A DNA stretch of 64,000 nucleotides from an uncultured Alkaliphilus sp. (GCA_938074565.1 CALJEQ010000001.1:1-64000); one strand, 5' to 3'. Positions 24,994-34,379 are shown, numbered from the stretch's first letter. The notes: generated by a model from the letters alone, not told the origin. Translations and numbers: made by a program.

Positions 24994-26051
24994 TGATTAG
25001 TCTTCCCTTCTATTACTTTATAGAATATAGCGATTTGATTAACCGCCTCTTCAATTTTATCATAATTTACCTTTAAGTCATAATTATATTTTTCAATGGA
25101 GTGTTGATATAAGGGATCATAATAATCTCTAATCAACTCTTTTGCTATTTGTTGATATTTCTTATCTTCAATCCATTGTATATATCGACCAACTTTTTCA
25201 TTTCCGAGACGTTTCTTCAACAGTCTTACGCCTCTACTTAGCATTTCATCATGTTTTTCTGCCTCGTTTACATAATCATTTACCAGTCTACTAACCCGTA
25301 CTTCTATAGAGGTATCTATTAATATATGTTTACCATTTTTCATGGCATTATATATTTCTTTAGGGATTGAAACTTGCCCTAAACGTTGACTTTCGCTCTC
25401 CACTATAACAAATTTTCCTTTATTGACTATTAATTGTTGTAGAAGGGAATTTTCAAAATTCTTTTGTGTTAAAGAGTCCCTGTTGCTTTGATCTATTGCT
25501 TCTCCAAAAACAGACCCCTTATTACACGCTAACTCTTCTAAGTCAATGATGGGAACATTCTTTTCCTGTAACATTTTCAATATATCAGTCTTACCCACCC
25601 CGGTAAATCCATGAAGGACTATAAACCAATTATGTTGATGTATATTATTTAAGTAATCTAATAAATAATTTCTATAAGCCTTAAATCCACTTTGAAGTTG
25701 TAGAAGTTCCAACCCTAAAGTTTTAAAAATACTAACATAGGCAGTACTTCTTAATCCTCCTCTAGCACAAAAAACAATTATTTGATTATTTTCTTTCTCC
25801 AACTTAAGTAGTTGTTGATAAATATATGGTAACTTAGGAGAAACAATTTCCAATCCCCTAATTTTCGCTACATCAACCCCTTGTGTTTTGTATAGCTTGC
25901 CAATTTCAACCCTTTCCTCATTGTCTAACAAGGGGATATTAATAGCACCGGGTATGGTTCCCATTTCATACTCGTGGGGAGATCTAACATCAATAAAAAC
26001 ACAATTATTATTTAAACTTAATGCTGCATCAATTTCTATTTTTCCTAACAT
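24990..26051 (-). CDS. mnmH: tRNA 2-selenouridine synthase
   Basis: Replaces sulfur of 2-thiouridine at the tRNA wobble position with selenium from selenophosphate, through a geranylated intermediate. The 353-residue protein has an N-terminal rhodanese domain with active Cys95 in [10 protein letters not shown], and a P-loop domain with GFTGVGKTD (148-156). The combination is specific to SelU/MnmH. It implies that the organism makes selenophosphate (selD elsewhere). Placement inside the ftsK-mnmH-rimO-pgsA-cinA run, overlapping rimO by 4 bases, suggests cotranscription. The enzyme is uncommon at this position in Firmicutes. Confidence 0.93.
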   Translation of the reverse strand: MLGKIEIDAALSLNNNCVFIDVRSPHEYEMGTIPGAINIPLLDNEERVEIGKLYKTQGVDVAKIRGLEIVSPKLPYIYQQLLKLEKENNQIIVFCARGGLRSTAYVSIFKTLGLELLQLQSGFKAYRNYLLDYLNNIHQHNWFIVLHGFTGVGKTDILKMLQEKNVPIIDLEELACNKGSVFGEAIDQSNRDSLTQKNFENSLLQQLIVNKGKFVIVESESQRLGQVSIPKEIYNAMKNGKHILIDTSIEVRVSRLVNDYVNEAEKHDEMLSRGVRLLKKRLGNEKVGRYIQWIEDKKYQQIAKELIRDYYDPLYQHSIEKYNYDLKVNYDKIEEAVNQIAIFYKVIEGKTNQ

Positions 26052-26071
26052 TCTTTTCCACCTTCAGTATT

Positions 26072-28354
26072 CTAGTTTGTTTCAGCATGTTCCATTAAAT
26101 CTGCCTGACTTATCAAGACTTGTCGAGGTTTACTACCTTCATGGGCACCAATAATTCCCTTAGCCTCCATTTCGTCAATTAAACGAGCTGCTCTATTGTA
26201 ACCTACCCTTAGTCTTCTCTGCAACATAGAAATAGATGCCTGTTGACTTTCAACCACCAGTTCAACAGCCTTATTGAAGAGATCATCAGTGCCATTCATA
26301 TCTAAATTTTCTCCAGAATCAATCTTACTAATAATATCGGTTTCATAACTTGGGTTTTGGATTTGATTTTTAATAAAGGTAACTACCCTCTCTACTTCTT
26401 TTTCAGATATAAAAGCTCCCTGTACTCTAACCGGTTTATTAGCCCCTATTGGGTAAAATAACATATCTCCCTTACCCAATAGTTTTTCAGCACCACCCAT
26501 ATCAATAATGGTTCGTGAATCTGTTTGGGAGGCTACAGAAAATGCTATTCTCGAAGGAATGTTGGCTTTAATAACCCCTGTAATAACATCTACAGAAGGT
26601 CTTTGGGTAGCGATAATTAAATGTAAGCCTGCTGCCCTTGCCATTTGAGCTAAACGGCAGATGGCATCTTCCACATCATTGGCTGCCACCAACATAAGAT
26701 CTGCCAACTCATCAATGATAATAACAATATAAGGCAACTTTAATTCTTGGAACTTTTCATTATATGTACCAATATCCTTTACCCCATTCTCGGCAAAAAG
26801 CTGATACCTTCTAGTCATCTCCTGTACTGCCCAGTTCAAAGCACCTGTTGCTTTCTTGGGATCAGTTACAACGGGAATTAACAAATGGGGAATCCCATTA
26901 TATTGATTTAATTCCACTACTTTAGGATCAATCATTAATAGTTTAACAGCATCTGGTGTAGAACTGTATAATATACTTAAAATTAATGTATTAATACAAA
27001 CACTTTTTCCCGAACCAGTTGCCCCAGCCACCAATAAATGGGGCATTTTACTTATGTCTGTAATGATGGGATTACCTGATATATCTTTCCCTAGTGCAAA
27101 AGGAATTTTTGCATTGGCAGACTGATAATGGGTACTATCGATTACTTCCCTAAAGGTAACTGTGGAAACATCTTCATTTGGTATTTCAATTCCAATAGCT
27201 GCTTTACCTGGAATAGGGGCTTCAATACGAATAGCAGGAGCCGCCATATTAAGGGCAATGTCATCACTTAAATTAACAATTTTACTTACCTTAACCCCTA
27301 CACTTGGTTGTAGTTCATAACGGGTAATAACTGGTCCTTTGCTAACTTGAATGACTTTAGCTTCAACACCAAAATTCTTCAAGGTATCTTCTAAAATTTT
27401 AGCCTTCTTTAGTATTTTTCTTTTATCTTCTTTATTGGGTAAACTTTCAATTTGACTTAGTAATTCAATATCTGGTATTTTATATTGAAAATCTGGATCA
27501 TTATTAAAGCCTGTTATGTTAATTTCAGTAGATTCATCTTCCTTCTTAACAGTCTTTGTAACCTCTTTCTTAGTAACGTCTTTTGAAACAACAGACTCTT
27601 CTTCACTGCTTTCAGTAGTAAAATCCAATATTTTAATCTTTTCATCCTGCTGTGCTAAAGTATCCACTGTTACTGCTACAGAATCTTGGAATATTTCTAA
27701 TTCTTCACTTGAAATCTCTTTTTTCTTTGAAGGTGTACCCTCTTTCTTTTCAATAAAAATGAAATTTGCAATGGCCTCTTTAATTGCTACAAAAATCCGA
27801 GTAAACACTTTTTTAAAATAAAGTATAATAGCTAATAAAGAAACATTTGTATAAACCATTGTAGAAATAATAAATAAACCAGTAATAAGAATATAAGTAC
27901 CAGTTTGTCCAAATAATTTCACTAATAAATAGGTAAAGAAATTTCCTACTATACCGCCACTCTCTCCAATTTGACCAGATTCAAATCCGAGTTTTAACGA
28001 TTCAAAAAAAGTAAGGTCTACGATACTTTCAAAGTTTTTAAGTGCTATAATAAGTAAAAAACATAAAAAAACAATAGAAAAATAGATTAAACTACTTCGA
28101 TCTTTCCAAAATGATGTATTACTAAAAATTAAAATTCCACTTATGATTGTTATATAGGGTAATATGTATGCAGCACTGGTGAATAATCCCATTAATGCTG
28201 TTCTAATCAATTCTCCTACTTTCCCTGCCCCTAAGGAATACATTGCCACCAAAGAAAGTAACCCAATAGTAATAATAAAGATACCTTTAATTTCATTGTT
28301 AAATTGCTTACTTATGGATGTACTATCCTTTTTTTGTCTACTGTTTTTTCTCAC
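26072..28354 (-). CDS. ftsK: DNA translocase FtsK/SpoIIIE
   Basis: Double-strand DNA pump that clears the chromosome from the division or sporulation septum. The 760-residue protein has four or so N-terminal membrane segments (about 25-190), a linker rich in Lys, Glu and Ser, then an alpha-beta-gamma motor: LVAGATGSGKSVCINTLILS (Walker A), KLLMIDPKVVELNQYNGIPH, IVIIIDELADLM (Walker B) and HLIIATQRPSVDVITGVIK. A winged-helix gamma domain ends the protein (SISMLQRRLRVGYNRAARL). The start is GTG after GGGGTG. In a sporulating organism it may fill the SpoIIIE role; sequence alone cannot separate the two names. Confidence 0.95.
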   Translation of the reverse strand: MRKNSRQKKDSTSISKQFNNEIKGIFIITIGLLSLVAMYSLGAGKVGELIRTALMGLFTSAAYILPYITIISGILIFSNTSFWKDRSSLIYFSIVFLCFLLIIALKNFESIVDLTFFESLKLGFESGQIGESGGIVGNFFTYLLVKLFGQTGTYILITGLFIISTMVYTNVSLLAIILYFKKVFTRIFVAIKEAIANFIFIEKKEGTPSKKKEISSEELEIFQDSVAVTVDTLAQQDEKIKILDFTTESSEEESVVSKDVTKKEVTKTVKKEDESTEINITGFNNDPDFQYKIPDIELLSQIESLPNKEDKRKILKKAKILEDTLKNFGVEAKVIQVSKGPVITRYELQPSVGVKVSKIVNLSDDIALNMAAPAIRIEAPIPGKAAIGIEIPNEDVSTVTFREVIDSTHYQSANAKIPFALGKDISGNPIITDISKMPHLLVAGATGSGKSVCINTLILSILYSSTPDAVKLLMIDPKVVELNQYNGIPHLLIPVVTDPKKATGALNWAVQEMTRRYQLFAENGVKDIGTYNEKFQELKLPYIVIIIDELADLMLVAANDVEDAICRLAQMARAAGLHLIIATQRPSVDVITGVIKANIPSRIAFSVASQTDSRTIIDMGGAEKLLGKGDMLFYPIGANKPVRVQGAFISEKEVERVVTFIKNQIQNPSYETDIISKIDSGENLDMNGTDDLFNKAVELVVESQQASISMLQRRLRVGYNRAARLIDEMEAKGIIGAHEGSKPRQVLISQADLMEHAETN

Positions 28355-28401
28355 CTATTTCACCCCAACTCTTTCTTATAACTAAAATTGGCATTAAGTA
28401 A

Positions 28402-28421
28402 AGCGCAGTTTTTTCTGCGCT
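28402..28421 (-). terminator. Hairpin between tepA and ftsK
   Basis: AGCGCAG-TTTTTT-CTGCGCT, a perfect 7-bp GC-rich stem about 80 bases after tepA. The downstream U-tract on the minus strand is weak, so termination may be partial. Confidence 0.55.
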
Positions 28422-28499
28422 CTATTCTTTATTATATAATGTTATTGTACACCAAATTTCTAAATACTACAAATCATTTACATGGTTTGACTTTATAAA

Positions 28500-29288
28500 T
28501 TATTGAAGACTTGTACTTGTGATATGTTCTTCCTCTGTCTTTTTTGTAAGTCTAATTAGTTCCTTCAGTTTACTCATGGCTTTGTCTAATCCCCCCACTT
28601 CGTTGATTAAACCCAAGTCCACCGCTTCTTTTCCAATTAAAATTGTTCCAATATCGTTGGCAAGTTCATCAGTTGAATTCATTAATTGTAAAAAAGTATC
28701 TTTCTCAATTGAAGAACTTCTTAGAACAAAATCTACAATTCTGTCTTGCATTTTTTTAAAATAATTAAAGGTTTGTGGTACACCAATCACTAACCCATTC
28801 ATTCTTATAGGATGTATGGTCATAGTGGCAGTTGGAGCTATAAAAGAATAATCTCCAGCGGTGGCTAAAGGTACTCCAATACTATGACCACCCCCTAATA
28901 CCAACGTTACTTTCGGCTTAGATAAACTATAAATTAGCTCTGATATAGCTAACCCTGCCTCCACATCACCACCAACAGTATTTAGAATTACCAACAAACC
29001 TTCAATATTAGGATTGTCTTCAATAGCTACTAATTGTGGTATGATATGTTCATATTTTGTTGACTTATTTTGGGGAGGAGCAACCATATGTCCTTCTATG
29101 TGACCAATGATCGTTAATATGTGGGTGTTTTCCTCTTTTCTAGGTACATTATTAGTACCAAGTGTTTGTATAGTAGAAAGACTTAAGTTTTCTTTATTCC
29201 CAATTTCTTCTGACTCTTGTTGTAACTTTGAACTTCCTAAAGATGGATATAACTCTCGATATTGTCTATCCATAAAATCATTTCTCAT
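28500..29288 (-). CDS. tepA: ClpP-fold serine protease, translocation-enhancing protein (TepA)
   Basis: TepA (YmfB) of Bacillus is a ClpP-like peptidase located next to the spoIIIE region and linked to protein export and sporulation. The 262-residue protein has a variable polar N-terminus (1-55) and then a crotonase/ClpP fold: [18 protein letters not shown] (oxyanion GG), [14 protein letters not shown] with nucleophile Ser136, and MTIHPI with His159. The conserved neighbourhood with ftsK/spoIIIE supports the name. GAGGTG precedes the ATG. A second, unrelated Clp-fold protein is encoded at 33.1 kb. Confidence 0.88.
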   Translation of the reverse strand: MRNDFMDRQYRELYPSLGSSKLQQESEEIGNKENLSLSTIQTLGTNNVPRKEENTHILTIIGHIEGHMVAPPQNKSTKYEHIIPQLVAIEDNPNIEGLLVILNTVGGDVEAGLAISELIYSLSKPKVTLVLGGGHSIGVPLATAGDYSFIAPTATMTIHPIRMNGLVIGVPQTFNYFKKMQDRIVDFVLRSSSIEKDTFLQLMNSTDELANDIGTILIGKEAVDLGLINEVGGLDKAMSKLKELIRLTKKTEEEHITSTSLQ

Positions 29289-29403
29289 ATTTTCACCTCT
29301 ATTAAATTTGGTATACTTATATTCTTACCTTTTCCTATTCATATATTCTAAAGTGGTGAAAAGTTTAGTATCTTATATGAAAACCGTAAATATTAACATA
29401 AAA

Positions 29404-29434
29404 AATAAAACCCTCAAAGAATTGGGGTTTTATT
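29404..29434 (-). terminator. Terminator after ylmC/ymxH
   Basis: AATAAAACCC / GGGTTTTATT stem with T-run on both strands, about 68 bases after the small PRC-barrel gene. Confidence 0.75.
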
Positions 29435-29501
29435 TTTTATACAAAATCAACAAAATGCAGACTGGGTTTATACGGTTTACTATAATATTATTATGTCATT
29501 A

Positions 29502-29765
29502 TTACAATGAGTATTTACGTTTATCATCATCCTCCAACTCTATTATAATCATATCGTTACCAATTTTTTTAATAGCCTTCCATGGTATTTCTAAAATAGA
29601 GTTACTGGATAAAAAATTAAACACTCCTTTTTGATCTGGTATTAATAATGCTAATATTTTTCCTGTTTTCTCATCCACCAACAGATCAGAATCCCCAATA
29701 ATCCCCAATCGACTTCCATCACATAAATTTACTATTTCTTTACCACTCATTGAACTAAAACGCAT
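29502..29765 (-). CDS. YlmC/YmxH-family PRC-barrel protein
   Basis: An 87-residue protein of the YlmC/YmxH sporulation-associated family. It has a PRC-barrel-like beta fold: MRFSSMSGKEIVNLCDGSRL, then LGIIGDSDLLVDEKTGKI, and the IPWKAIKKIGNDMIII block. Members are common in spore formers and are often next to mlpA-type M16 proteases or the spoVF region; here it precedes no partner directly but sits 208 bases downstream of the M16 peptidase. Molecular function is unknown. The start is preceded by AGGAGG at normal spacing. Confidence 0.85.
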   Translation of the reverse strand: MRFSSMSGKEIVNLCDGSRLGIIGDSDLLVDEKTGKILALLIPDQKGVFNFLSSNSILEIPWKAIKKIGNDMIIIELEDDDKRKYSL

Positions 29766-29911
29766 AGATTCATTCCTCCTATCCTTTGTTCTTTATATAT
29801 CCTTTATGTATCTATATATATTAGACAAGTATAGGATTATGTCCTAAATAGCTTGATTTTTTCATATCTTTTTTCTAAAATTTTTAATTGTTTAATACCT
29901 AATACAATAAA

Positions 29912-29938
29912 GGGTAGCTATTACCAAAATAGCCACCC
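29912..29938 (-). terminator. Terminator after the M16 peptidase
   Basis: GGGTGGCTATT and AATAGCTACCC-type arms pair around a short loop; the minus-strand stem is followed by TTTATTGTATT. Confidence 0.7.
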
Positions 29939-29973
29939 CATTTAGTCATTAACTTATTATTTGGAAAATACAA

Positions 29974-31236
29974 TTACTTTTTTAGTAACGTCTTCTCCAG
30001 TTGTTTTTTATGCTCTTGTTTACTAACCACTGATGCTGAAAAGGAGTTAGAAGAAAAAATAGTTTTAATTATTTTATCTATTTCATCCATATTTATATCA
30101 TCAATCATTTGAACAATTTCTTTCGGACTATAGGTTTTACCTAATAACAATTCAGACTTACCTATTGAAGTCATTCTACTACTAGTACTTTCTAAACCTA
30201 GAATATAATTACCCTTTAATTGTTCTTTAGCTTTATTTAACTCAGCACTGGTTAGCCCGTTATTTACTAATTTAATTATTTCTTCATTAATTAAATAGCT
30301 AACTTCCTCCAACTGACTTGGGTTCATTCCTGCATAAATGGTAAGCAGTCCACCATCTTTATAAATAGTGGGGTAAGAGTAGACGGAGTAAGCTAAACCT
30401 CTATCTTCTCGAATTGATTGAAATAGTCTAGAACTCATACTGCCACCTAGAATATTATTAATAACCAATAGTGGATATAATTCCCTTTTACCCATTTCAA
30501 TACCCTTATAGCCGATACATAAATGGGTTTGTTCAATATCTTTAACTTTTTCTACAATTTCATAATTATACTTTAATGGATGAACCTGTGAAGATTGTTG
30601 CTCATCTCCCTGCCACCCTTCAAATTTATCTTTAATTTCTTTTAACAATAGATCTTCATCAAAGTTCCCTGCCACAGAAATAACTGCATTTTTAGGAACA
30701 TAATATTCCTTCATATAAGATAATAAACTCTCTCTATCCATATTTATTAAGGTTTCTCTTGTTCCTAAAATGGGATAACCCAGTGAATGATCTTTAAAGA
30801 TTGTATGGGATAATAAATCATGGGCAACATCTTCAGGTGAGTCTTCATACATGCTTATTTCTTCTAAAATAACACTTCTTTCCTTATCTATTTCACTATC
30901 ATTAAAATTTGAATTGAATAACATATCCGCTAAAAGATCAATCGCCAGTTGATAATGTGAATCTAATACTTTTAAGTAATAACAAGTACATTCCTTAGCT
31001 GTAAAAGCATTGATTTGCCCACCTATACCATCAACAATATCTGCAATATCTTTTGCTGATCTTGTGGCAGTTCCCTTAAACAACATATGTTCAATAAAGT
31101 GAGATGCCCCAGTGTTAATTAGATTTTCATTTTTAGAACCAGTCTCAATCCACACTCCAATTGATAGTGACTTTACAAAAGGTATGTGTTCTGTAATAAT
31201 TCTTAATCCGTTATCTAGAGTATATTTATTATACAT
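29974..31236 (-). CDS. M16-family zinc metallopeptidase (MlpA/YmxG-like)
   Basis: A 420-residue processing-peptidase-like protein. The inverted zinc motif HxxEH is present as HFIEHMLFKG (about 45-54), with the third ligand Glu in the downstream E-x7-E stretch (VILEEISMYEDSPEDV). It has the two-domain M16B architecture with the C-terminal R-Y/GLAYSVYSYP block. In Bacillus and Clostridium the equivalent gene (ymxG/mlpA) follows pnp and a polysaccharide deacetylase (ylxY), exactly the order seen here, so orthology is likely. Its substrate is unknown. Confidence 0.92.
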   Translation of the reverse strand: MYNKYTLDNGLRIITEHIPFVKSLSIGVWIETGSKNENLINTGASHFIEHMLFKGTATRSAKDIADIVDGIGGQINAFTAKECTCYYLKVLDSHYQLAIDLLADMLFNSNFNDSEIDKERSVILEEISMYEDSPEDVAHDLLSHTIFKDHSLGYPILGTRETLINMDRESLLSYMKEYYVPKNAVISVAGNFDEDLLLKEIKDKFEGWQGDEQQSSQVHPLKYNYEIVEKVKDIEQTHLCIGYKGIEMGKRELYPLLVINNILGGSMSSRLFQSIREDRGLAYSVYSYPTIYKDGGLLTIYAGMNPSQLEEVSYLINEEIIKLVNNGLTSAELNKAKEQLKGNYILGLESTSSRMTSIGKSELLLGKTYSPKEIVQMIDDINMDEIDKIIKTIFSSNSFSASVVSKQEHKKQLEKTLLKK

Positions 31237-31335
31237 TTTATCCTCCCAAGTTCCATCTTTATAGACTATAAAATTAATTATATATAAACGTTACTTTTTA
31301 CATTATAATTGAGTTTTAATATATATGCAACTATT

Positions 31336-32061
31336 CTATTGTATTACATCACTTACTCTACCAATTTCTAGCCCCTTTTCCCTTAAGGCATCAATGAGTT
31401 CTGGAAGGGCTTTAGCAGTTTCTGGCATAGGATGCATTAAAACAATGCCACCATTATGTTGCTTTTTATCCAACACCCTCTTAACAATAATATCTTTTGT
31501 ACTGCCTTTGCGCCAATCAATAGTGTCAATAGACCATAATATCGTTTGGTAACCCATTTCTTTTGCAGCTACAAGGGTATGCTGATTATATGCCCCTGAA
31601 GGTGGTGCAAAGTATTTGGGTTTTATCTTAGTATACTCCATTATCACATTTTCTGCCCTTTTAATTTCATCTAGATTCTTCTCATGGGATAGAGTGCTAT
31701 AATTTAAGTGCTGATAACCATGACTTCCGATCTCGTGACCTTCATCAATAATACTTTGAAATACTTCAGGAAAAGATTTAGCCCATCTTCCAGTTACAAA
31801 AAAAGTAATTTTAACTTCTTTTTCCTTAAGAACTTCCAATATTTCTGGAATCACCTCATTGCCCCAATCCACATTACATGTAAAAGCTATGTAGTTACTG
31901 CTTTCATTGCCTTGATCAATGGGCTTTACAACTTGTTCATAGGTCATAACCTGTGCAGTCTCTACACTGCGTTTAAATATCAGCCCTGTGATAGCTAAAA
32001 TAATTGCCAACAATACCACCATTACTAATATAATGGTCTTTTTATTTGTAACAATAATCAT
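31336..32061 (-). CDS. Polysaccharide deacetylase, YlxY/PdaB-like, membrane-anchored
   Basis: A NodB-homology protein of 241 residues with one N-terminal membrane segment (about 9-29), so the domain is extracytoplasmic or faces the forespore. The catalytic motifs are FTCNVDWGNEV (Asp65 in place of the usual TFDDG first motif) and HEIGSHGYQH (metal His114 and His118), then APPSGAYN and LMHP. The altered first motif is shared with PdaB/YlxY-type sporulation deacetylases and may reduce metal-dependent activity. The gene lies between pnp and the M16 peptidase, the position of ylxY in Bacillus. Confidence 0.88.
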   Translation of the reverse strand: MIIVTNKKTIILVMVVLLAIILAITGLIFKRSVETAQVMTYEQVVKPIDQGNESSNYIAFTCNVDWGNEVIPEILEVLKEKEVKITFFVTGRWAKSFPEVFQSIIDEGHEIGSHGYQHLNYSTLSHEKNLDEIKRAENVIMEYTKIKPKYFAPPSGAYNQHTLVAAKEMGYQTILWSIDTIDWRKGSTKDIIVKRVLDKKQHNGGIVLMHPMPETAKALPELIDALREKGLEIGRVSDVIQ

Positions 32062-32183
32062 ATATTTCCCCCCTTTTTTTGATATAAGGATTTCATAATA
32101 TATTATTCCTAATTATATTTATTATTCTATTTGTGTATTGCTTTTTTTGAAAAAGTTTATAAGACAGAAATAAACACACAAAA

Positions 32184-32222
32184 AATAGAACCCAAAAGGC
32201 ATCAAAGCCCCTGGATTCTATT
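32184..32222 (-). terminator. Terminator after the Hsp20-like gene
   Basis: AATAGAA-CCC and GG-TTCTATT arms with an inner GGC/GCC pair form a long hairpin followed by six T on the minus strand. Confidence 0.8.
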
Positions 32223-32237
32223 CTTACTTATTAACTA

Positions 32238-32960
32238 TTATTTTACTTCAACAGTGTCGGTTGAAATTGTAGTTCTTCTTCTGATGCTTTTTTCTGCTTT
32301 AGGCATTCTAATTTCTAAAATTCCTCTATTGAAGTTAGCATCAACAGCTTCAGCTCTTACACTAGTTGTAAGGGCAACTGTTCTATTTAATACGATTTGC
32401 TCGCTACCAGTCCAAGCTGTACCAGAAATTGTTACAGAGTTATCTGTTACATTTAAGTTAAGGTCATTAACATTTAAGTTTCCTACACAAGCTGTTACTA
32501 AAACATCACTGGTTGTTTCAGAAATATCTACTGTAGGTTGAACAATTAAACTTCTAACATATACTTTTTGTGTTTGTCCTTGTTGTTGATATCCAAAGTT
32601 TCCAGTTTGTAATTGGTTTAATTGATTAGCAGAAACCATAGTATTATAGTTTAAGTTAGAGTAGTTTAAATTATTTAGTCCACTATGTCCAAAGTTACCA
32701 AAAGTTCCACTTTGAAATTGATTTAGTTGGTGTGCTGAAACTACTGGAGTATAGTTATTTAATATCATATGGTCTTGTCCTTGAAATTGACCAGTCATAT
32801 TAATGTTATTGTTAGTGTTTTGTGTATTAATTAAGTTATTGTTCCATGCATTTACACTTGTGGATGGGTTAATACTATAAAATACTGTAGATCCCATATC
32901 CGATACAGTTCTTGAGACTGGTAAAAATTTCATTTGATTTGATTGTTGATTTGATGTCAT
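32238..32960 (-). CDS. Hsp20/alpha-crystallin-like protein with Asn/Gln-rich N-terminal domain
   Basis: A 240-residue protein. Residues ~141-222 resemble the alpha-crystallin domain (VQPTVDISETTSDVLVTA..., ending ANFNRGILEIRMPKAE, compare the family's GVL motif). Residues 1-130 are low-complexity and rich in Asn, Gln, Ser and Tyr, like a prion-type or phase-separating segment. They include a near-repeat: VSAHQLNQFQSGTFGNF (74-90) and VSANQLNQLQTGNFGYQ (109-125). Proteins of this type might be spore-coat components or chaperones; the coat idea is inference. AGGAGG precedes the ATG. It is a single gene, divergently oriented to the protease gene at 33132. Confidence 0.75.
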   Translation of the reverse strand: MTSNQQSNQMKFLPVSRTVSDMGSTVFYSINPSTSVNAWNNNLINTQNTNNNINMTGQFQGQDHMILNNYTPVVSAHQLNQFQSGTFGNFGHSGLNNLNYSNLNYNTMVSANQLNQLQTGNFGYQQQGQTQKVYVRSLIVQPTVDISETTSDVLVTACVGNLNVNDLNLNVTDNSVTISGTAWTGSEQIVLNRTVALTTSVRAEAVDANFNRGILEIRMPKAEKSIRRRTTISTDTVEVK

Positions 32961-33131
32961 GCTTAAATAACCTCCTTAGTAATTTTTATTGTTTTCTTTA
33001 AGCTTTACTATTATTAATTAATATCTAGTTTTCTATTCTATAATTCTTAAATAAATCTAAGTATAAATCTACCCTAGTTTTCAAATAATACTTTAGATGT
33101 TTATGTAAGAGCCTTATAGAGGAAAGGAATC

Positions 33132-34118
33132 ATGCCTATGAATAAAAATAGACACCAATTATTCCAAAAGCTATCTGAGTTAAGACAATCAAATATTATT
33201 TGCTATATTGCAGGTGATAGACAAAATGTAAGTACTAGAATAGCACCAGATATTATTCCTGTTTTCCACAGACACTTAGAGAATATTAAAAATCCTAAAA
33301 AGATAGATCTATTCATGTACACTAAGGGTGGTGATGTTCTTACGGCTTTAAGATTAGTTGAACTAATTTATGAGTATACAGATAATTTTTCTGTGATCAT
33401 ACCTTATAAAGCCTATAGTGCAGGTACATTAATTTCTTTAGGAGCGTCTGAAATTTTAATGACCAAAATGGGGGAATTGAGCCCAGTTGATCCTAATGTC
33501 ACCAGTATGTTTAATCCAAAGGATCCTAATAATCCAGCTGTACGAATACCCATAAATGTAGAGGATGTTTTCGCTTTCTTTAATATTGTAGATGATGTAG
33601 TTAAAATAAAAGATGATGATGCTTTAAGTAAAATTTTCACTAAACTATTAGAACATATCCATCCTTTATCTCTTGGAAGTATACAAAGAACTTATTCTTT
33701 AATTAGGTCAATATCAAAAAATTTATTACAAATGCATATTAATCCATTAGATGATACACGTATCAATCATATTATAGACAACTTAACTCAAAAGCTGTTT
33801 TCTCATAATTACATGATTACACGACGAGAAGCGCAAATCGATTTAAAGCTACCTGTAATGTATCCTACTGATGAAATGGAAAATATCATCTGGAATTTGT
33901 TTACCCTTTATCAGCAAGATTTACAACTGGAGAAGCCCTTCTTTCCTGAAAATCACGTTGACAGGGAAGGTAATTTTTCTGTTTCATGTGGTTTAGTGGA
34001 AAGTGAAAACATGTTGGATGAGTACGTATTTGATGGAATAGTTCAAAGTAATATCAACGACCCTAGTGTTGGCAGTACAGTTAACATTATTCAACAGGGT
34101 TGGCATTCTTGCAATTAA
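33132..34118 (+). CDS. SDH-family Clp-fold serine proteinase
   Basis: A 328-residue member of the serine-dehydrogenase-proteinase (SDH) family, related to ClpP and SppA. The fold is visible in IDLFMYTKGGDVLTALRLVE (GGD at 66-68, oxyanion-side) and VIIPYKAYSAGTLISLGA with the probable nucleophile Ser96, followed by LGELSPVDP-like MGELSPVDPNVTS. There is no signal peptide, so it is cytosolic; a membrane role would need partners. It is one of only two plus-strand genes in the window, with its own ribosome binding site (GAGGAAAGG). It is followed after 15 bases by a 52-codon gene. The substrate is unknown. Confidence 0.85.
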   Translation: MPMNKNRHQLFQKLSELRQSNIICYIAGDRQNVSTRIAPDIIPVFHRHLENIKNPKKIDLFMYTKGGDVLTALRLVELIYEYTDNFSVIIPYKAYSAGTLISLGASEILMTKMGELSPVDPNVTSMFNPKDPNNPAVRIPINVEDVFAFFNIVDDVVKIKDDDALSKIFTKLLEHIHPLSLGSIQRTYSLIRSISKNLLQMHINPLDDTRINHIIDNLTQKLFSHNYMITRREAQIDLKLPVMYPTDEMENIIWNLFTLYQQDLQLEKPFFPENHVDREGNFSVSCGLVESENMLDEYVFDGIVQSNINDPSVGSTVNIIQQGWHSCN

Positions 34119-34133
34119 GAGGAGGTTTTTAGT

Positions 34134-34292
34134 ATGGATAGAAAATACATTCGCATAAGTAAAGAGTCAGGTTGTTTTTCTGATAAATATTCTTACACAA
34201 AAAATGAGGATGATACTGAAAATATGATCGTTCCCTATGAGTCTGGTGAGCAGAGTGGTAGGTTTAAAACAATAAAAAGGCCAAAGAATTAG
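34134..34292 (+). CDS. Small hydrophilic protein, 52 residues, partner of the SDH protease gene
   Basis: An unrecognised, very short gene: MDRKYIRISKESGCFSDKYS... ending GRFKTIKRPKN. It has a perfect GGAGG eight bases before its ATG, begins 15 bases after the protease stop, and a bidirectional terminator follows directly, so the two genes form a transcription unit. The protein is hydrophilic and probably disordered, with Lys/Arg-rich ends and an acidic middle (NEDDTEN). It could be a substrate, adaptor or regulator of the protease; this is inference from context. Reality of the gene rests on the ribosome binding site and position. Confidence 0.7.
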   Translation: MDRKYIRISKESGCFSDKYSYTKNEDDTENMIVPYESGEQSGRFKTIKRPKN

Positions 34293-34307
34293 TTATTTTT
34301 TAAATGA

Positions 34308-34341
34308 AAAAATCAGCACTGAAATTAATGTGCTGATTTTT
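34308..34341. terminator. Bidirectional terminator between the small plus-strand gene and pnp
   Basis: AAAATCAGCA ... TGCTGATTTT with A-run before and T-run after. It serves the plus-strand protease unit and could also stop minus-strand transcription. Confidence 0.85.
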
Positions 34342-34379
34342 TTACTTGATAAATCTAAGTATTAGCTCAATAAAAAAAA

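Noticed and set aside
29107-29634. 175-codon plus-strand frame opposite tepA and the following gap
   Set aside because: It lies over tepA and ylmC on the other strand, has no ribosome binding site or family features, and is rich in Ile, Ser and Phe as shadow frames are.
28500-34118. tepA and the SDH gene as a duplicated ClpP-type pair
   Set aside because: Their sequences share only the broad Clp fold; motif contexts differ, so they are not recent duplicates.
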